From assembly GCF_026626335.1 (NCBI RefSeq), contig NZ_JAPNTZ010000017.1:124001-188000 (forward strand): DNA of 64,000 nt. The letters are read 5' to 3'. Below the pieces are notes generated by a model that saw only the letters and a program-made list of their open reading frames with translations, searched no databases and was not told the origin of the DNA. Positions within the stretch are counted from its first letter, which is position 1; each line of letters starts with the position of its first letter. This stretch comes from Paractinoplanes pyxinae. Its GTDB lineage: Bacteria > Actinomycetota > Actinomycetes > Mycobacteriales > Micromonosporaceae. The translations under genes and the position numbers were made by a program. This document shows, piece after piece, positions 33,905 through 40,491 of the stretch.

Positions 33905-34552
33905 GTGGACATCCAACTCTGGTCCGACGTCGTCTGCCCGTGGTGCTACCTGGGCCGGCGACGTCTCGCCGCGGCCGTCGCCCAGTACGACGGCGAGGTC
34001 ACCGTGACGTTCCGGGCGTTCCAGCTCGACGCCTCCCCGGTGCCGCCGGGCCTGCCGATCAAGGCGGCGATGGCGGCCAAGTTCGGCGACCGGGAGCGCG
34101 TCGACCAGATGCTCGCGCACGTCACCGCGCTCGCCGCCGAGGAGGGCCTGCGGCTCGACTACGACCGGGCGATCGCCGCCAACACGTTCGACAGCCACCG
34201 GCTGATCGCCTGGGCCGCTCGCCAGGGCCGGCAGGCCGAGATGGTGGAGGCGCTGCAGCGGGCCCACTTCCTCGAGGGCCTCGACGTGGGATCGCGGGCC
34301 GTGCTCGCATCGGTGGCCGGCTCCCTCGGCCTGAACCCGGCCGCCGCGATCGCCTACCTCGAGTCCGAGGCGGGCACGTCCGCGGTCGAGGCCGATCTGA
34401 CCGAGGCGCGCGAGCTGAACATCACCAGCGTTCCGTTCTTCCTGGTCGACGGGAAGTACGCGCTGCAGGGCGCTCAAGAGGCGTCGACGTTGGTCACGGC
34501 GTTCGAAGAGATCGCGCGGCGCGAGACGGTAGACATCCTACGTTTCACGTGA
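33905..34552 (+). CDS. DsbA-family oxidoreductase (FrnE/2-hydroxychromene isomerase-like)
   Basis: 215-residue cytoplasmic thioredoxin-fold protein with active site CPWC at residues 11-14 and the cis-Pro loop ITSVPFFLVDGKYALQGAQ. The helical insertion includes ANTFDSHRLIAWAA, as in FrnE (polyketide-linked) oxidoreductases; it has no signal peptide. GTG 33905 lies two bases after the sufE stop. Its last codons (R-F-T-stop) are formed by a perfect parS site at 34542-34555, so the chromosome-partition site overlaps the gene end. Confidence 0.92.
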   Translation: MDIQLWSDVVCPWCYLGRRRLAAAVAQYDGEVTVTFRAFQLDASPVPPGLPIKAAMAAKFGDRERVDQMLAHVTALAAEEGLRLDYDRAIAANTFDSHRLIAWAARQGRQAEMVEALQRAHFLEGLDVGSRAVLASVAGSLGLNPAAAIAYLESEAGTSAVEADLTEARELNITSVPFFLVDGKYALQGAQEASTLVTAFEEIARRETVDILRFT

Positions 34553-34555
34553 AAC
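34542..34555. promoter_or_regulatory. parS site (ParB-binding palindrome)
   Basis: GTTTCACGTGAAAC, a perfect match to the bacterial parS core, spanning the stop codon of the DsbA-like gene and abutting the stop of the convergent YbaK gene. It lies about 25 kb from parAB on the other side of oriC. Confidence 0.93.
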
Positions 34556-35119
34556 CTATTCGACGAGCTTCGCTAGCCCGTCGATCACCTCGGCCCCCGG
34601 CAAGGCGCCGAGCGCCGGCCCGGCAATGGCGATCTTGCTGTGCCGCACGCCGGAGCCGATGATCACGTGCGGGGCCGCCGCCACGCGGGCGTCGACGAGG
34701 ATCGGCCAGTCGGTGGGCAGCCCGATCGGGGTGATGCCGCCGTACTCCATGCCGGTCAGACGGACCGCTTCGTCCATGGGTGCGAAGCTGCACTTGCGGA
34801 CGTCCAGGCGCTTGCGGACGACGCCGTTCACGTCGGCGCGGGTCGTGGCCAGGATGATGCAGGCGGCGTACTTGACGGTCTCGCCCCGCTTGCCGGCGAC
34901 GATCACGCAGTTGGCCGAGACGTCGAGACCCACGTCGTACGCCTCGCAGAACGCGGCCGTGTCGGCCAGACCGGGGTCGATCGGAGCCACCAGCACCTGA
35001 TCGGCGTCGATCGGCGCATCCTCGGGCCACACGGCGAGAGCCTTGGCGACCGGGTCGGCCAACAGGTCGAGGTGGGTTTGGGCGGGCTCGAGCTTCAGAC
35101 TTCCCATCACATCGGCCAT
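34556..35119 (-). CDS. YbaK/EbsC-type aminoacyl-tRNA deacylase
   Basis: 187-residue single-domain trans-editing protein related to the ProRS INS domain; family members hydrolyse mischarged Cys- or Ala-tRNA-Pro. Motifs are DVSANCVIVAGKRG (the conserved V-K region KRGETVKYAACI), VRKRLDVRKCSFAP and EYGGITPIGLP. ATG 35119 is selected because family homology begins there, though its ribosome site is weak; ATG 35107 is an alternative. Two genes away on the other strand is proS, the enzyme whose errors it would correct. Confidence 0.88.
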   Translation of the reverse strand: MADVMGSLKLEPAQTHLDLLADPVAKALAVWPEDAPIDADQVLVAPIDPGLADTAAFCEAYDVGLDVSANCVIVAGKRGETVKYAACIILATTRADVNGVVRKRLDVRKCSFAPMDEAVRLTGMEYGGITPIGLPTDWPILVDARVAAAPHVIIGSGVRHSKIAIAGPALGALPGAEVIDGLAKLVE

Positions 35120-35198
35120 CCTGTCACGCCGCTCTTCCTCAGAAAGCGGGCGCACCTGCCGACCGTCAGAGGGTGTGAGGGAGAGACGCGAAGGACGG

Positions 35199-35696
35199 GT
35201 GGGCACCGTCAGTGGGCTGGCATTGCTGGCCGGCGGTACGGCCCTGGCCGCAACGGTCGGCGGCGATCACCAGTCGCTCTCGGCGACCCTGCTGCTCGGC
35301 GGGCTCACTCTCGGCCTCGGCCATTCCCTGATCGAGGAGATCAAGCGTCAGGCTCGTCGTGAATCGGCCGGCTGGACCCGCAAGGACACGACCAACGCCG
35401 TGCTGCTCGGGCTGTGGTCCGAGCTCGCGCTGATCATGAGCATTCTGCTGCTCGACACCGTCCCGACCCGGGCCGTCGGTCTGGCCCTCGCCGTGGCGTA
35501 CGCCGGGGCGTGCGGCTACTTCGTGACCGAGCGCCGCCGAGCGGCCGCCGTCATGACGGCACCCGAACCCGTCCGTGATGACCTGCCCACGACCTCCGGA
35601 CTGGACGACGCCGTTCCGCAACGCCGCCACGAAGGCCATGTCGAACACGCGCCGATGCCCGCGGCGGGAGAGATCAGGTCGGCAGGACCACGATGA
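35199..35696 (+). CDS. Hypothetical membrane protein, 165 aa
   Basis: Three to four hydrophobic helices in residues 1-110 (VSGLALLAGGTALAATVGG, TLLLGGLTLGLGHSL, VLLGLWSELALIMSILLLD, AVGLALAVAYAGACGYF), then a 55-residue polar tail. Not recognised. GTG 35199 has AAGGA four to five bases upstream. The 3' end overlaps the convergent NUDIX gene by 23 bases. Confidence 0.6.
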   Translation: MGTVSGLALLAGGTALAATVGGDHQSLSATLLLGGLTLGLGHSLIEEIKRQARRESAGWTRKDTTNAVLLGLWSELALIMSILLLDTVPTRAVGLALAVAYAGACGYFVTERRRAAAVMTAPEPVRDDLPTTSGLDDAVPQRRHEGHVEHAPMPAAGEIRSAGPR

Positions 35697-36072
35697 TCGG
35701 CGGGACCGGGACGCCGCCGTTGGTCTCGGTCGGCAGTTCCGGCGCCGGCAGCCAGTCGAGCCCCAGCATCTCGGGCCCGAAGCCGTCGTCCAGGCCGATG
35801 CGGGGCTCACCGTCGGCCACGGTCACCGAGAACACCGAGGTCATGCCCGACGGGTACGGCATCTCGAGCACGTAGCGGGCGTCGCTGACCACCAGGCCGG
35901 TCTCTTCGAACACTTCACGGCGCACCGCCTCTTCGGCGGTCTCGCCGGGCTCCAGACCACCGCCCGGCAAGGTCCACCACTCACCGCCACCGGATCGTCG
36001 GCTGCGTTCGTGCACCATCAGTACGCGCCCGTCCCGCACGATCACGGCGGCGGCCCGTTTTCGTTCGCTCAC
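35674..36072 (-). CDS. NUDIX hydrolase
   Basis: 132-residue NUDIX enzyme, a pyrophosphohydrolase of nucleoside diphosphate-linked substrates. The Nudix box is present, in two pieces: GGGLEPGETAEEAVRREVFE and EETGLVV. The N-terminal strand is RKRAAAVIVRDGRVLMV. The frame extends to 36252, but GTG 36072 (VSERKRAA) lies seven bases after TAGCCT, a leaderless arrangement, and upstream sequence has no similarity to the family. Substrate is unknown. It converges with the small membrane protein. Confidence 0.9.
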   Translation of the reverse strand: MSERKRAAAVIVRDGRVLMVHERSRRSGGGEWWTLPGGGLEPGETAEEAVRREVFEETGLVVSDARYVLEMPYPSGMTSVFSVTVADGEPRIGLDDGFGPEMLGLDWLPAPELPTETNGGVPVPPIIVVLPT

Positions 36073-36124
36073 GTGTCGCAGGCTAACCGGCCCCGCGCCC
36101 GTTCCGCATGCCACCTTCCAGCCC

Positions 36125-36133
36125 TGTGGATAA
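36125..36133. promoter_or_regulatory. Perfect DnaA box outside oriC
   Basis: TGTGGATAA (TTATCCACA on the minus strand) between the NUDIX and methyltransferase genes, about 16 kb from oriC. Confidence 0.5.
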
Positions 36134-36202
36134 CGTCCGCTTTCGTTCCCTCGCAAGGGATCCCGGACCGCCCAATGAGGACAAAACGCTGACCGAAACC
36201 GA

Positions 36203-37495
36203 TCAGACCGCGTAGTCACCGCGCGTGGGCGGCATGTCCGCCGCTCCGTCACGGTGATCCTTCACGGCGAGCACCTGGTTGACGCCGATGCGGGCCTGCT
36301 CGAAGGCCAGCGCCGAAGCCGCCATGTAGAGCCGCCACACGCGAGCCCGGCCCGGCGTGGTCAGCTCGACCGCCTCTTTCCAGTTCGCCTCGAGGTCGGC
36401 CACCCAGGCCCGCAGCGTCCGCCCGTAGTGCTCCCGCAGCGCGTGCACGTCACGCACCTCGAAGCCGGCCTGCTCGAGCAGCGTCACCGTCGTGCCGACC
36501 GGGGCCAGCTCGCCGTCGGGGAAGACGTACGCATCGATGAAGGAGCGCGCCTGGTGCGGCTGCTTCGGCGGCAGGTGCAGGCGGGAGATCTGGTGGTTGA
36601 GCAGCCGGCCGCCCGGCTTGAGCTGGGCGTACAGGATGGCCGCGTACTCGGCGTAGGGCTCGGTGCCGACATGTTCGGCCATGCCCACACTGGAGATCGC
36701 GTCGTACGGCCCGTCCTCCAGATCGCGGTAGTCCTCGACCCGGATCTCGACCTGGCCGGTGAGGCCCGCCTCGGCGACCTGCTTGCGGGCATACTCGGCC
36801 TGCTCGGTCGAGAGGGTGATGCCGACGACGTGTACGCCGTACTCGCGAGCGGCGTGAATGGCCAGGCTGCCCCACCCGCACCCGACATCGAGCAGCCGCT
36901 GGCCGGGCTGAAGGCCCAGCTTGCGGCAGATCAGGTCGAGCTTGTCGCGCTGTGCGTCGGCCAGCCCGTAGCCGGGTTCGTCGGACGTCCAGTACGCGCA
37001 TGAATAGACCATGCTCGGGCCGAGGACCAGCCGGTAGAAGTCGTTGCCGACGTTGTAGTGGTGGCTGATCGCCTGGCGGTCGCGGCGCTTGCTGTGCCGG
37101 GCGCCGGTGACGACCATCTCTTCCGGCGGCGGCTTGGGCTGGGTGCCGAGCACGCCGAGGCGTACGAGGTCGCCCGCCACGTGCCGGATCGGGACGTCCT
37201 TGACGTCGGGCGCCCGCCACAGCAGCGCGGACAGGCGGTTCAGGGCGTCGTAGAGGTCGCCCTCGACGTCGAGTTCGCCGGCGACGTACGCGCGGGCGAG
37301 CCCCAGTTCGTTCGGCTGCCACATCAGCCGGCGCAGCGCGCGGCGGTGCCGGATGATCAGCACCGGGGCGTCGAACGGGCCGGCCGTCGAGCCGTCCCAG
37401 GCCCGGATGCGTACGGGCAGTGGGGTTTGCAGAAGTGCTTCGAGTACGCCTTGCAGCTTCGTAGCGGTAGTGGCGTGGGGGATGGTGGTCGGCAT
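36203..37495 (-). CDS. Cyclopropane-fatty-acyl-phospholipid synthase family methyltransferase
   Basis: SAM-dependent enzyme that adds a methylene or methyl group to unsaturated acyl chains of membrane phospholipids. The 430-residue protein has an N-terminal lipid-binding region (about 1-130, WQPNELGLARAYVAGELDV), then AISHHYNVGNDFYRLVLG, YSCAYW, the SAM-binding LLDVGCGWGSLAIHAA, SVGMAEHVG, and FIDAYVFPDGELAP. These match Cfa in full length and order. ATG 37495 has GGGAGG five bases upstream. Whether it makes cyclopropane or a methyl branch cannot be told from sequence. Confidence 0.92.
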   Translation of the reverse strand: MPTTIPHATTATKLQGVLEALLQTPLPVRIRAWDGSTAGPFDAPVLIIRHRRALRRLMWQPNELGLARAYVAGELDVEGDLYDALNRLSALLWRAPDVKDVPIRHVAGDLVRLGVLGTQPKPPPEEMVVTGARHSKRRDRQAISHHYNVGNDFYRLVLGPSMVYSCAYWTSDEPGYGLADAQRDKLDLICRKLGLQPGQRLLDVGCGWGSLAIHAAREYGVHVVGITLSTEQAEYARKQVAEAGLTGQVEIRVEDYRDLEDGPYDAISSVGMAEHVGTEPYAEYAAILYAQLKPGGRLLNHQISRLHLPPKQPHQARSFIDAYVFPDGELAPVGTTVTLLEQAGFEVRDVHALREHYGRTLRAWVADLEANWKEAVELTTPGRARVWRLYMAASALAFEQARIGVNQVLAVKDHRDGAADMPPTRGDYAV

Positions 37496-37603
37496 CGGAA
37501 CCTCCCGGGCGCAGCATCGCGCGACCGAATCATGGAACCGATTCACTATCCGCCCGACGCGGCCAGTTACATAAGACTCTTTTCTAGTTTTGTGATCGAG
37601 GAC

Positions 37604-38131
37604 TCACACTGCGCGCATGACCCGCTCGAGGCTGGTCAGGCGCATGGGACGTGCCTGGTCACGACGGCTTTCGGCCAGGGCGTCGAGCACGGCTCGACGC
37701 TCCCTTTCGGACAGTACGCCCGCGAACGGCGATGCGGAACGGAGTCGCACGGCGTATTGAGCGGGTGACGTCAACGCCTCGACCACAGCCTCGGACTCGC
37801 CGGCCAGCAGCGCCTCCCACCGTTCCCACTCCGGCCCGTCCGGGTGCAGGCGGCGCAGCCGGCGCAGATTCATCTCGGCCAGGGCGATCACGGCTTGCGG
37901 CCGGGCCGTGAACCGCGCGGCGATCGCCTGGTGCAGCCACAGCTGCTCCAGTTCGGCCCGGGTCAGCACCGGATGGATCAGCGCCTCCACGTCGACCCGG
38001 CGCACCCGTCGTTGCGTGCCGAGACTGACGTACGGGAGGAGCCCGCGCGCGCAGAGATCGAGCACGCGGCGCCGCGAGAACCGGAGCAGGATCGCGGCCT
38101 CACCGATGGTGAGTAGTTCGGTCGTGCGCAT
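37604..38131 (-). CDS. Excisionase-type (MerR-like) helix-turn-helix protein
   Basis: 175 residues. The N-terminus is an excisionase/HTH_17 domain (about 5-55: LLTIGEAAILLRFSRRRVLDLCARGLLPY, then VRRVDVEALI). The remaining 120 residues are Arg/Leu-rich helices of no known family. The start ATG 38131 is chosen on domain position; no good ribosome site is visible and GTG 38137 is possible. The protein is longer than phage excisionases, and no integrase is nearby, so a regulatory role is more likely than excision. Confidence 0.78.
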   Translation of the reverse strand: MRTTELLTIGEAAILLRFSRRRVLDLCARGLLPYVSLGTQRRVRRVDVEALIHPVLTRAELEQLWLHQAIAARFTARPQAVIALAEMNLRRLRRLHPDGPEWERWEALLAGESEAVVEALTSPAQYAVRLRSASPFAGVLSERERRAVLDALAESRRDQARPMRLTSLERVMRAV

Positions 38132-38195
38132 CGTCACACGTGGATGTTGGCCTGCGCGGCCCTCGGTTGCAACAACCGAACGGCCGATGACTCTT

Positions 38196-38924
38196 TCACT
38201 GACCGGTTGCCACCGTACTGAACAGATAGGTGCGCTTTTCCAGTCCGGCCAGATCCAACGGAACCCCCGTAACCCGCTCAGCCAGCGCAAACCCGGCTTC
38301 GGCCCCGCTACCGCCGACCGCCGCGATCGCCGGCGCCAGCTCGGTCGCCCGCGTTCCGGTGGCCTTGGCGTCGGCCCACGGATCAAACTCCAGCTGGACT
38401 TTCTGGTCCCCCAGAAGCAGGAACCGCCCGCTTCCCTCGGCGGCACGGTAGAGACAGATCAAAGACGTTCCCACCGACAGCTTCCGCAGCAAGTCGTCCG
38501 CCGTGCCCAGCGTCCCGTTGTCCTCGACGATCAGCGACCACGAGTCGTCCAGCCGCGACACCCCGAAGTACCGCTTCCCGCTGCTGACCCGCTCGCCGTC
38601 GCCGGCCCCCACCATCTGCTGCCACCCGATGCGCTCGAGCTCTTTGGCCCCCATGCGCTTGAGCACCTGCCCGGTGGTCACCTGAGAGACCCAGACGAAG
38701 CAGAACCCCTTGCTGAGGTCTTTGACCCCGCGGAACCAGGCGTAGTCCCCCGCCACCGCCAGCCGCCCGCCAGCCGCCAGAGACGACTCGAACGACACCG
38801 GCGCCGACGGCGCAGCCGAAGCTGGACCAGCGGAAACAGTCGAAGCGGCCGGCTCGTCACTTCCCCGCGAGCACCCCGCGAGAAGCCCACCGACCATCAG
38901 CCCGAACACCATCCGACGCCGCAC
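38196..38924 (-). CDS. Lipoprotein with DUF6461-like domain
   Basis: 242 residues with a short lipoprotein signal (MVFGLMVGGLLAGC, lipobox LAGC) and a Ser/Ala/Pro linker. The body (about 55-240) has YAWFRGVKDLSKGFCFVWVS, LLRKLSVGTSLICLYRAAEG and FDPWADAKATG, which I associate with DUF6461; no activity is known. GTG 38924 or ATG 38912 may start translation. It lies 64 bases upstream of the excisionase-type gene and may share a transcript. Confidence 0.72.
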   Translation of the reverse strand: MRRRMVFGLMVGGLLAGCSRGSDEPAASTVSAGPASAAPSAPVSFESSLAAGGRLAVAGDYAWFRGVKDLSKGFCFVWVSQVTTGQVLKRMGAKELERIGWQQMVGAGDGERVSSGKRYFGVSRLDDSWSLIVEDNGTLGTADDLLRKLSVGTSLICLYRAAEGSGRFLLLGDQKVQLEFDPWADAKATGTRATELAPAIAAVGGSGAEAGFALAERVTGVPLDLAGLEKRTYLFSTVATGQ

Positions 38925-38957
38925 GGCGCCAGTAGATCAAACGCCCGCCCGGAAACA

Positions 38958-38989
38958 CAAAAAATCCCCCCGGCTCAGCCGGAGGGATT
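38958..38989 (-). terminator. Rho-independent terminator after tRNA-Ala
   Basis: A 12-bp stem (AATCCCTCCGGC / GCCGGGGGGATT, one G-U pair) with a TGA loop and six T residues, reading on the minus strand nine bases past tRNA-Ala. A classical intrinsic terminator, rare in this window. Confidence 0.9.
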
Positions 38990-38997
38990 CACGTCGG

Positions 38998-39070
38998 TGG
39001 AGCCCAGGGGACTTGAACCCCTAACCCCCGCCTTGCAAAGGCGGTGCTCTGCCAGTTGAGCTAGGGCCCC
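38998..39070 (-). tRNA. tRNA-Ala(TGC)
   Basis: 73 nt; acceptor GGGGCCC with GGGCTCC; anticodon loop TTTGCAA gives TGC (complement at 39035-39037). T-loop GGTTCAAGTCC is intact and CCA is not encoded. Part of the conserved gyrA-DUF3566-tRNA-Ile-tRNA-Ala order. Confidence 0.97.
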
Positions 39071-39085
39071 CAAACCCAAACCAAA

Positions 39086-39214
39086 CTACCGAAGGTCAGG
39101 CGCCGTAGTCGCCTCGTGCCAAAGCGCCCGCTCATCGCTGGAAGCCTTGACCTTCTTGAACACCAGAGTAGCCGCGCCCACAACAGCAGCCACAACCAAA
39201 AGCTTCTTGAACAC
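39086..39214 (-). CDS. DLW-39 family small membrane protein
   Basis: 42-residue protein beginning MFKKLLVVAAVVGAATLVFKK, a single membrane helix, followed by the family signature DERALWHEAT (usually DLW). Members of about 39-45 residues occur beside gyrA/tRNA-Ala in actinobacteria; function unknown. GTG 39214 has GGGGG five bases upstream. It lies between the two tRNA genes on the same strand. Confidence 0.8.
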   Translation of the reverse strand: MFKKLLVVAAVVGAATLVFKKVKASSDERALWHEATTAPDLR

Positions 39215-39243
39215 GCCAACCCCCACGACCGGTCTAGTCTCGG

Positions 39244-39419
39244 CCCCACCGCACTCGGGTTTCAAGGGGCGCGGCCCCTTGTGGCCCGCAGCGATCAGAG
39301 CACCCGGCGCGCCCACCGCATGTCGGGTTCAGGGGCGAAAGCCCCATCCACCCACCGCAACCGAAGCACCCGGCGCACCCACCGCAACGTGGGGTTTCAG
39401 GGGGCTCGGCCCCCTGAGC
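39244..39419 (-). repeat. Tandem hairpin repeats downstream of tRNA-Ile
   Basis: Three related units read on the minus strand. Each has a GC hairpin (39398-39416, 39332-39345, 39263-39281), then TGAAACCC or TGAACCC and TGCGGTGGG; the first two units also share CGCCGGGTGCT. The first unit includes the 31 bases identical to the tRNA-Leu trailer (3708-3738). Confidence 0.75.
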
Positions 39420-39476
39420 AGGCATGACGGGGAACAACGGTCCGCGCTTTCCGCGGACATGGTTCCCCGTTACCCG
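39420..39476 (-). repeat. tRNA-trailer element, copy 2 (first hairpin)
   Basis: Stem 39462-39470 with 39427-39435 and inner stem 39452-39458 with 39440-39446, immediately after tRNA-Ile. It has the same architecture as the hairpin after tRNA-Leu but a different stem sequence, with pairing preserved. Confidence 0.7.
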
Positions 39477-39550
39477 TGGGGCTAGCTGGAATCGAACCAG
39501 CGACCTCAGAGTTATCAGCTCTGCGCTCTAACCGACTGAGCTATAGCCCC
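39477..39550 (-). tRNA. tRNA-Ile(GAT)
   Basis: 74 nt; acceptor GGGGCTA with TAGCCCC; anticodon loop CTGATAA gives GAT (complement at 39514-39516). D-loop and T-loop are canonical; CCA not encoded. Confidence 0.97.
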
Positions 39551-39630
39551 TCAAGTGCGACACCGAAGGTTACCGCACCGGGTTGGGAGCCACCAAAACG
39601 GGGTGGCCCCCTTCCGCCCTTGCTTCTGGC

Positions 39631-40488
39631 TCAGTCCCGCTCGGCCAGGGTCAGCTCGACCCCGCCCACCAGGTCGGCGCACACGTTGTAGATGAACGCG
39701 CCCAGCGTGGCCAGCGCCGTGAACAGCACGACGTTGACCGCGCCGATCAGCATCGACGTGCCGATGACGCCCCACGCGGTGATCTGGAAGCTGCCGCTGG
39801 ACGACGCGTCGTCGCCACCGCTGGCGCTCACCAGCTCTTTGAGGCTGGTGTTGACCTCGCCCCACACGCCCATGGCGTCCAGGGCCAGGTAGAGCACCGA
39901 GGTGGCCACGACCACGACGATGAACAGCACCACTGACACGGCGAACGAGAACTTCATCACGGACCACGGGTCGATCCGCTTGAGGTTGAGCCGGGCCCGC
40001 CGGGGGCCGCGGGCGGCCGCCGACGAGACGGTGGAGCGCGCCGAGCGCACGACCTCGGTGACCCGGGCCGCGCCGACGGCGGCCGAGCCGCTGGCCGCGG
40101 CCCCACCCTTGGCGTTGCCGGCCCCGGACGCACCGCCGGGCCGCTGCTGCGGCCCGGTGCCCGTCTTGCCGGCCGGCGGCACGCTGACGCGTCCCGAGCT
40201 GCTGCCGGGGGCCGCACCCTTGCCCTTGGTCACGGTGGGCACGCTCGCCGAGCCCTTGACGGGCTGACCGGGCCGCTTGGCGTCGGAGCCGTCGTGGTCC
40301 GCGTTCGGCTCACCGGGGGGCGGGGCCATGCCCGGCGCCCGGGTGAACTTCGGAGCGGACGGGGCTTCGGCCGAGGCAGCGCCGCGGGCCGCTCCGTCTC
40401 GTCCGTTCGGGGCGGCTTTGTCCTTGCCCGCCTCGTTCGGAGTCGCCGAGCTCCCCGTGGCCCCCGACTTCGCCTGTGTCTCCGGCAT
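39631..40488 (-). CDS. DUF3566 membrane protein downstream of gyrA
   Basis: 285 residues, homologous in layout to mycobacterial Rv0007. Residues 1-165 are Ala/Gly/Pro/Lys-rich and probably disordered. The C-terminal DUF3566 domain (about 165-285) has RARLNLKRIDPWSVMKFSFA, a membrane helix (about 182-205), and a second one in TSMLIGAVNVVLFTALATLG. Function is unknown; its conserved place after gyrA suggests a role in growth or division. ATG 40488 follows gyrA's stop by three bases, with AGGA upstream. Confidence 0.9.
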   Translation of the reverse strand: MPETQAKSGATGSSATPNEAGKDKAAPNGRDGAARGAASAEAPSAPKFTRAPGMAPPPGEPNADHDGSDAKRPGQPVKGSASVPTVTKGKGAAPGSSSGRVSVPPAGKTGTGPQQRPGGASGAGNAKGGAAASGSAAVGAARVTEVVRSARSTVSSAAARGPRRARLNLKRIDPWSVMKFSFAVSVVLFIVVVVATSVLYLALDAMGVWGEVNTSLKELVSASGGDDASSSGSFQITAWGVIGTSMLIGAVNVVLFTALATLGAFIYNVCADLVGGVELTLAERD

Positions 40489-40491
40489 CAA

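Noticed and set aside
37604..38131. Excisionase-like gene as evidence of an integrated element
   Set aside because: No integrase, attachment-site repeats or other mobile genes are nearby.
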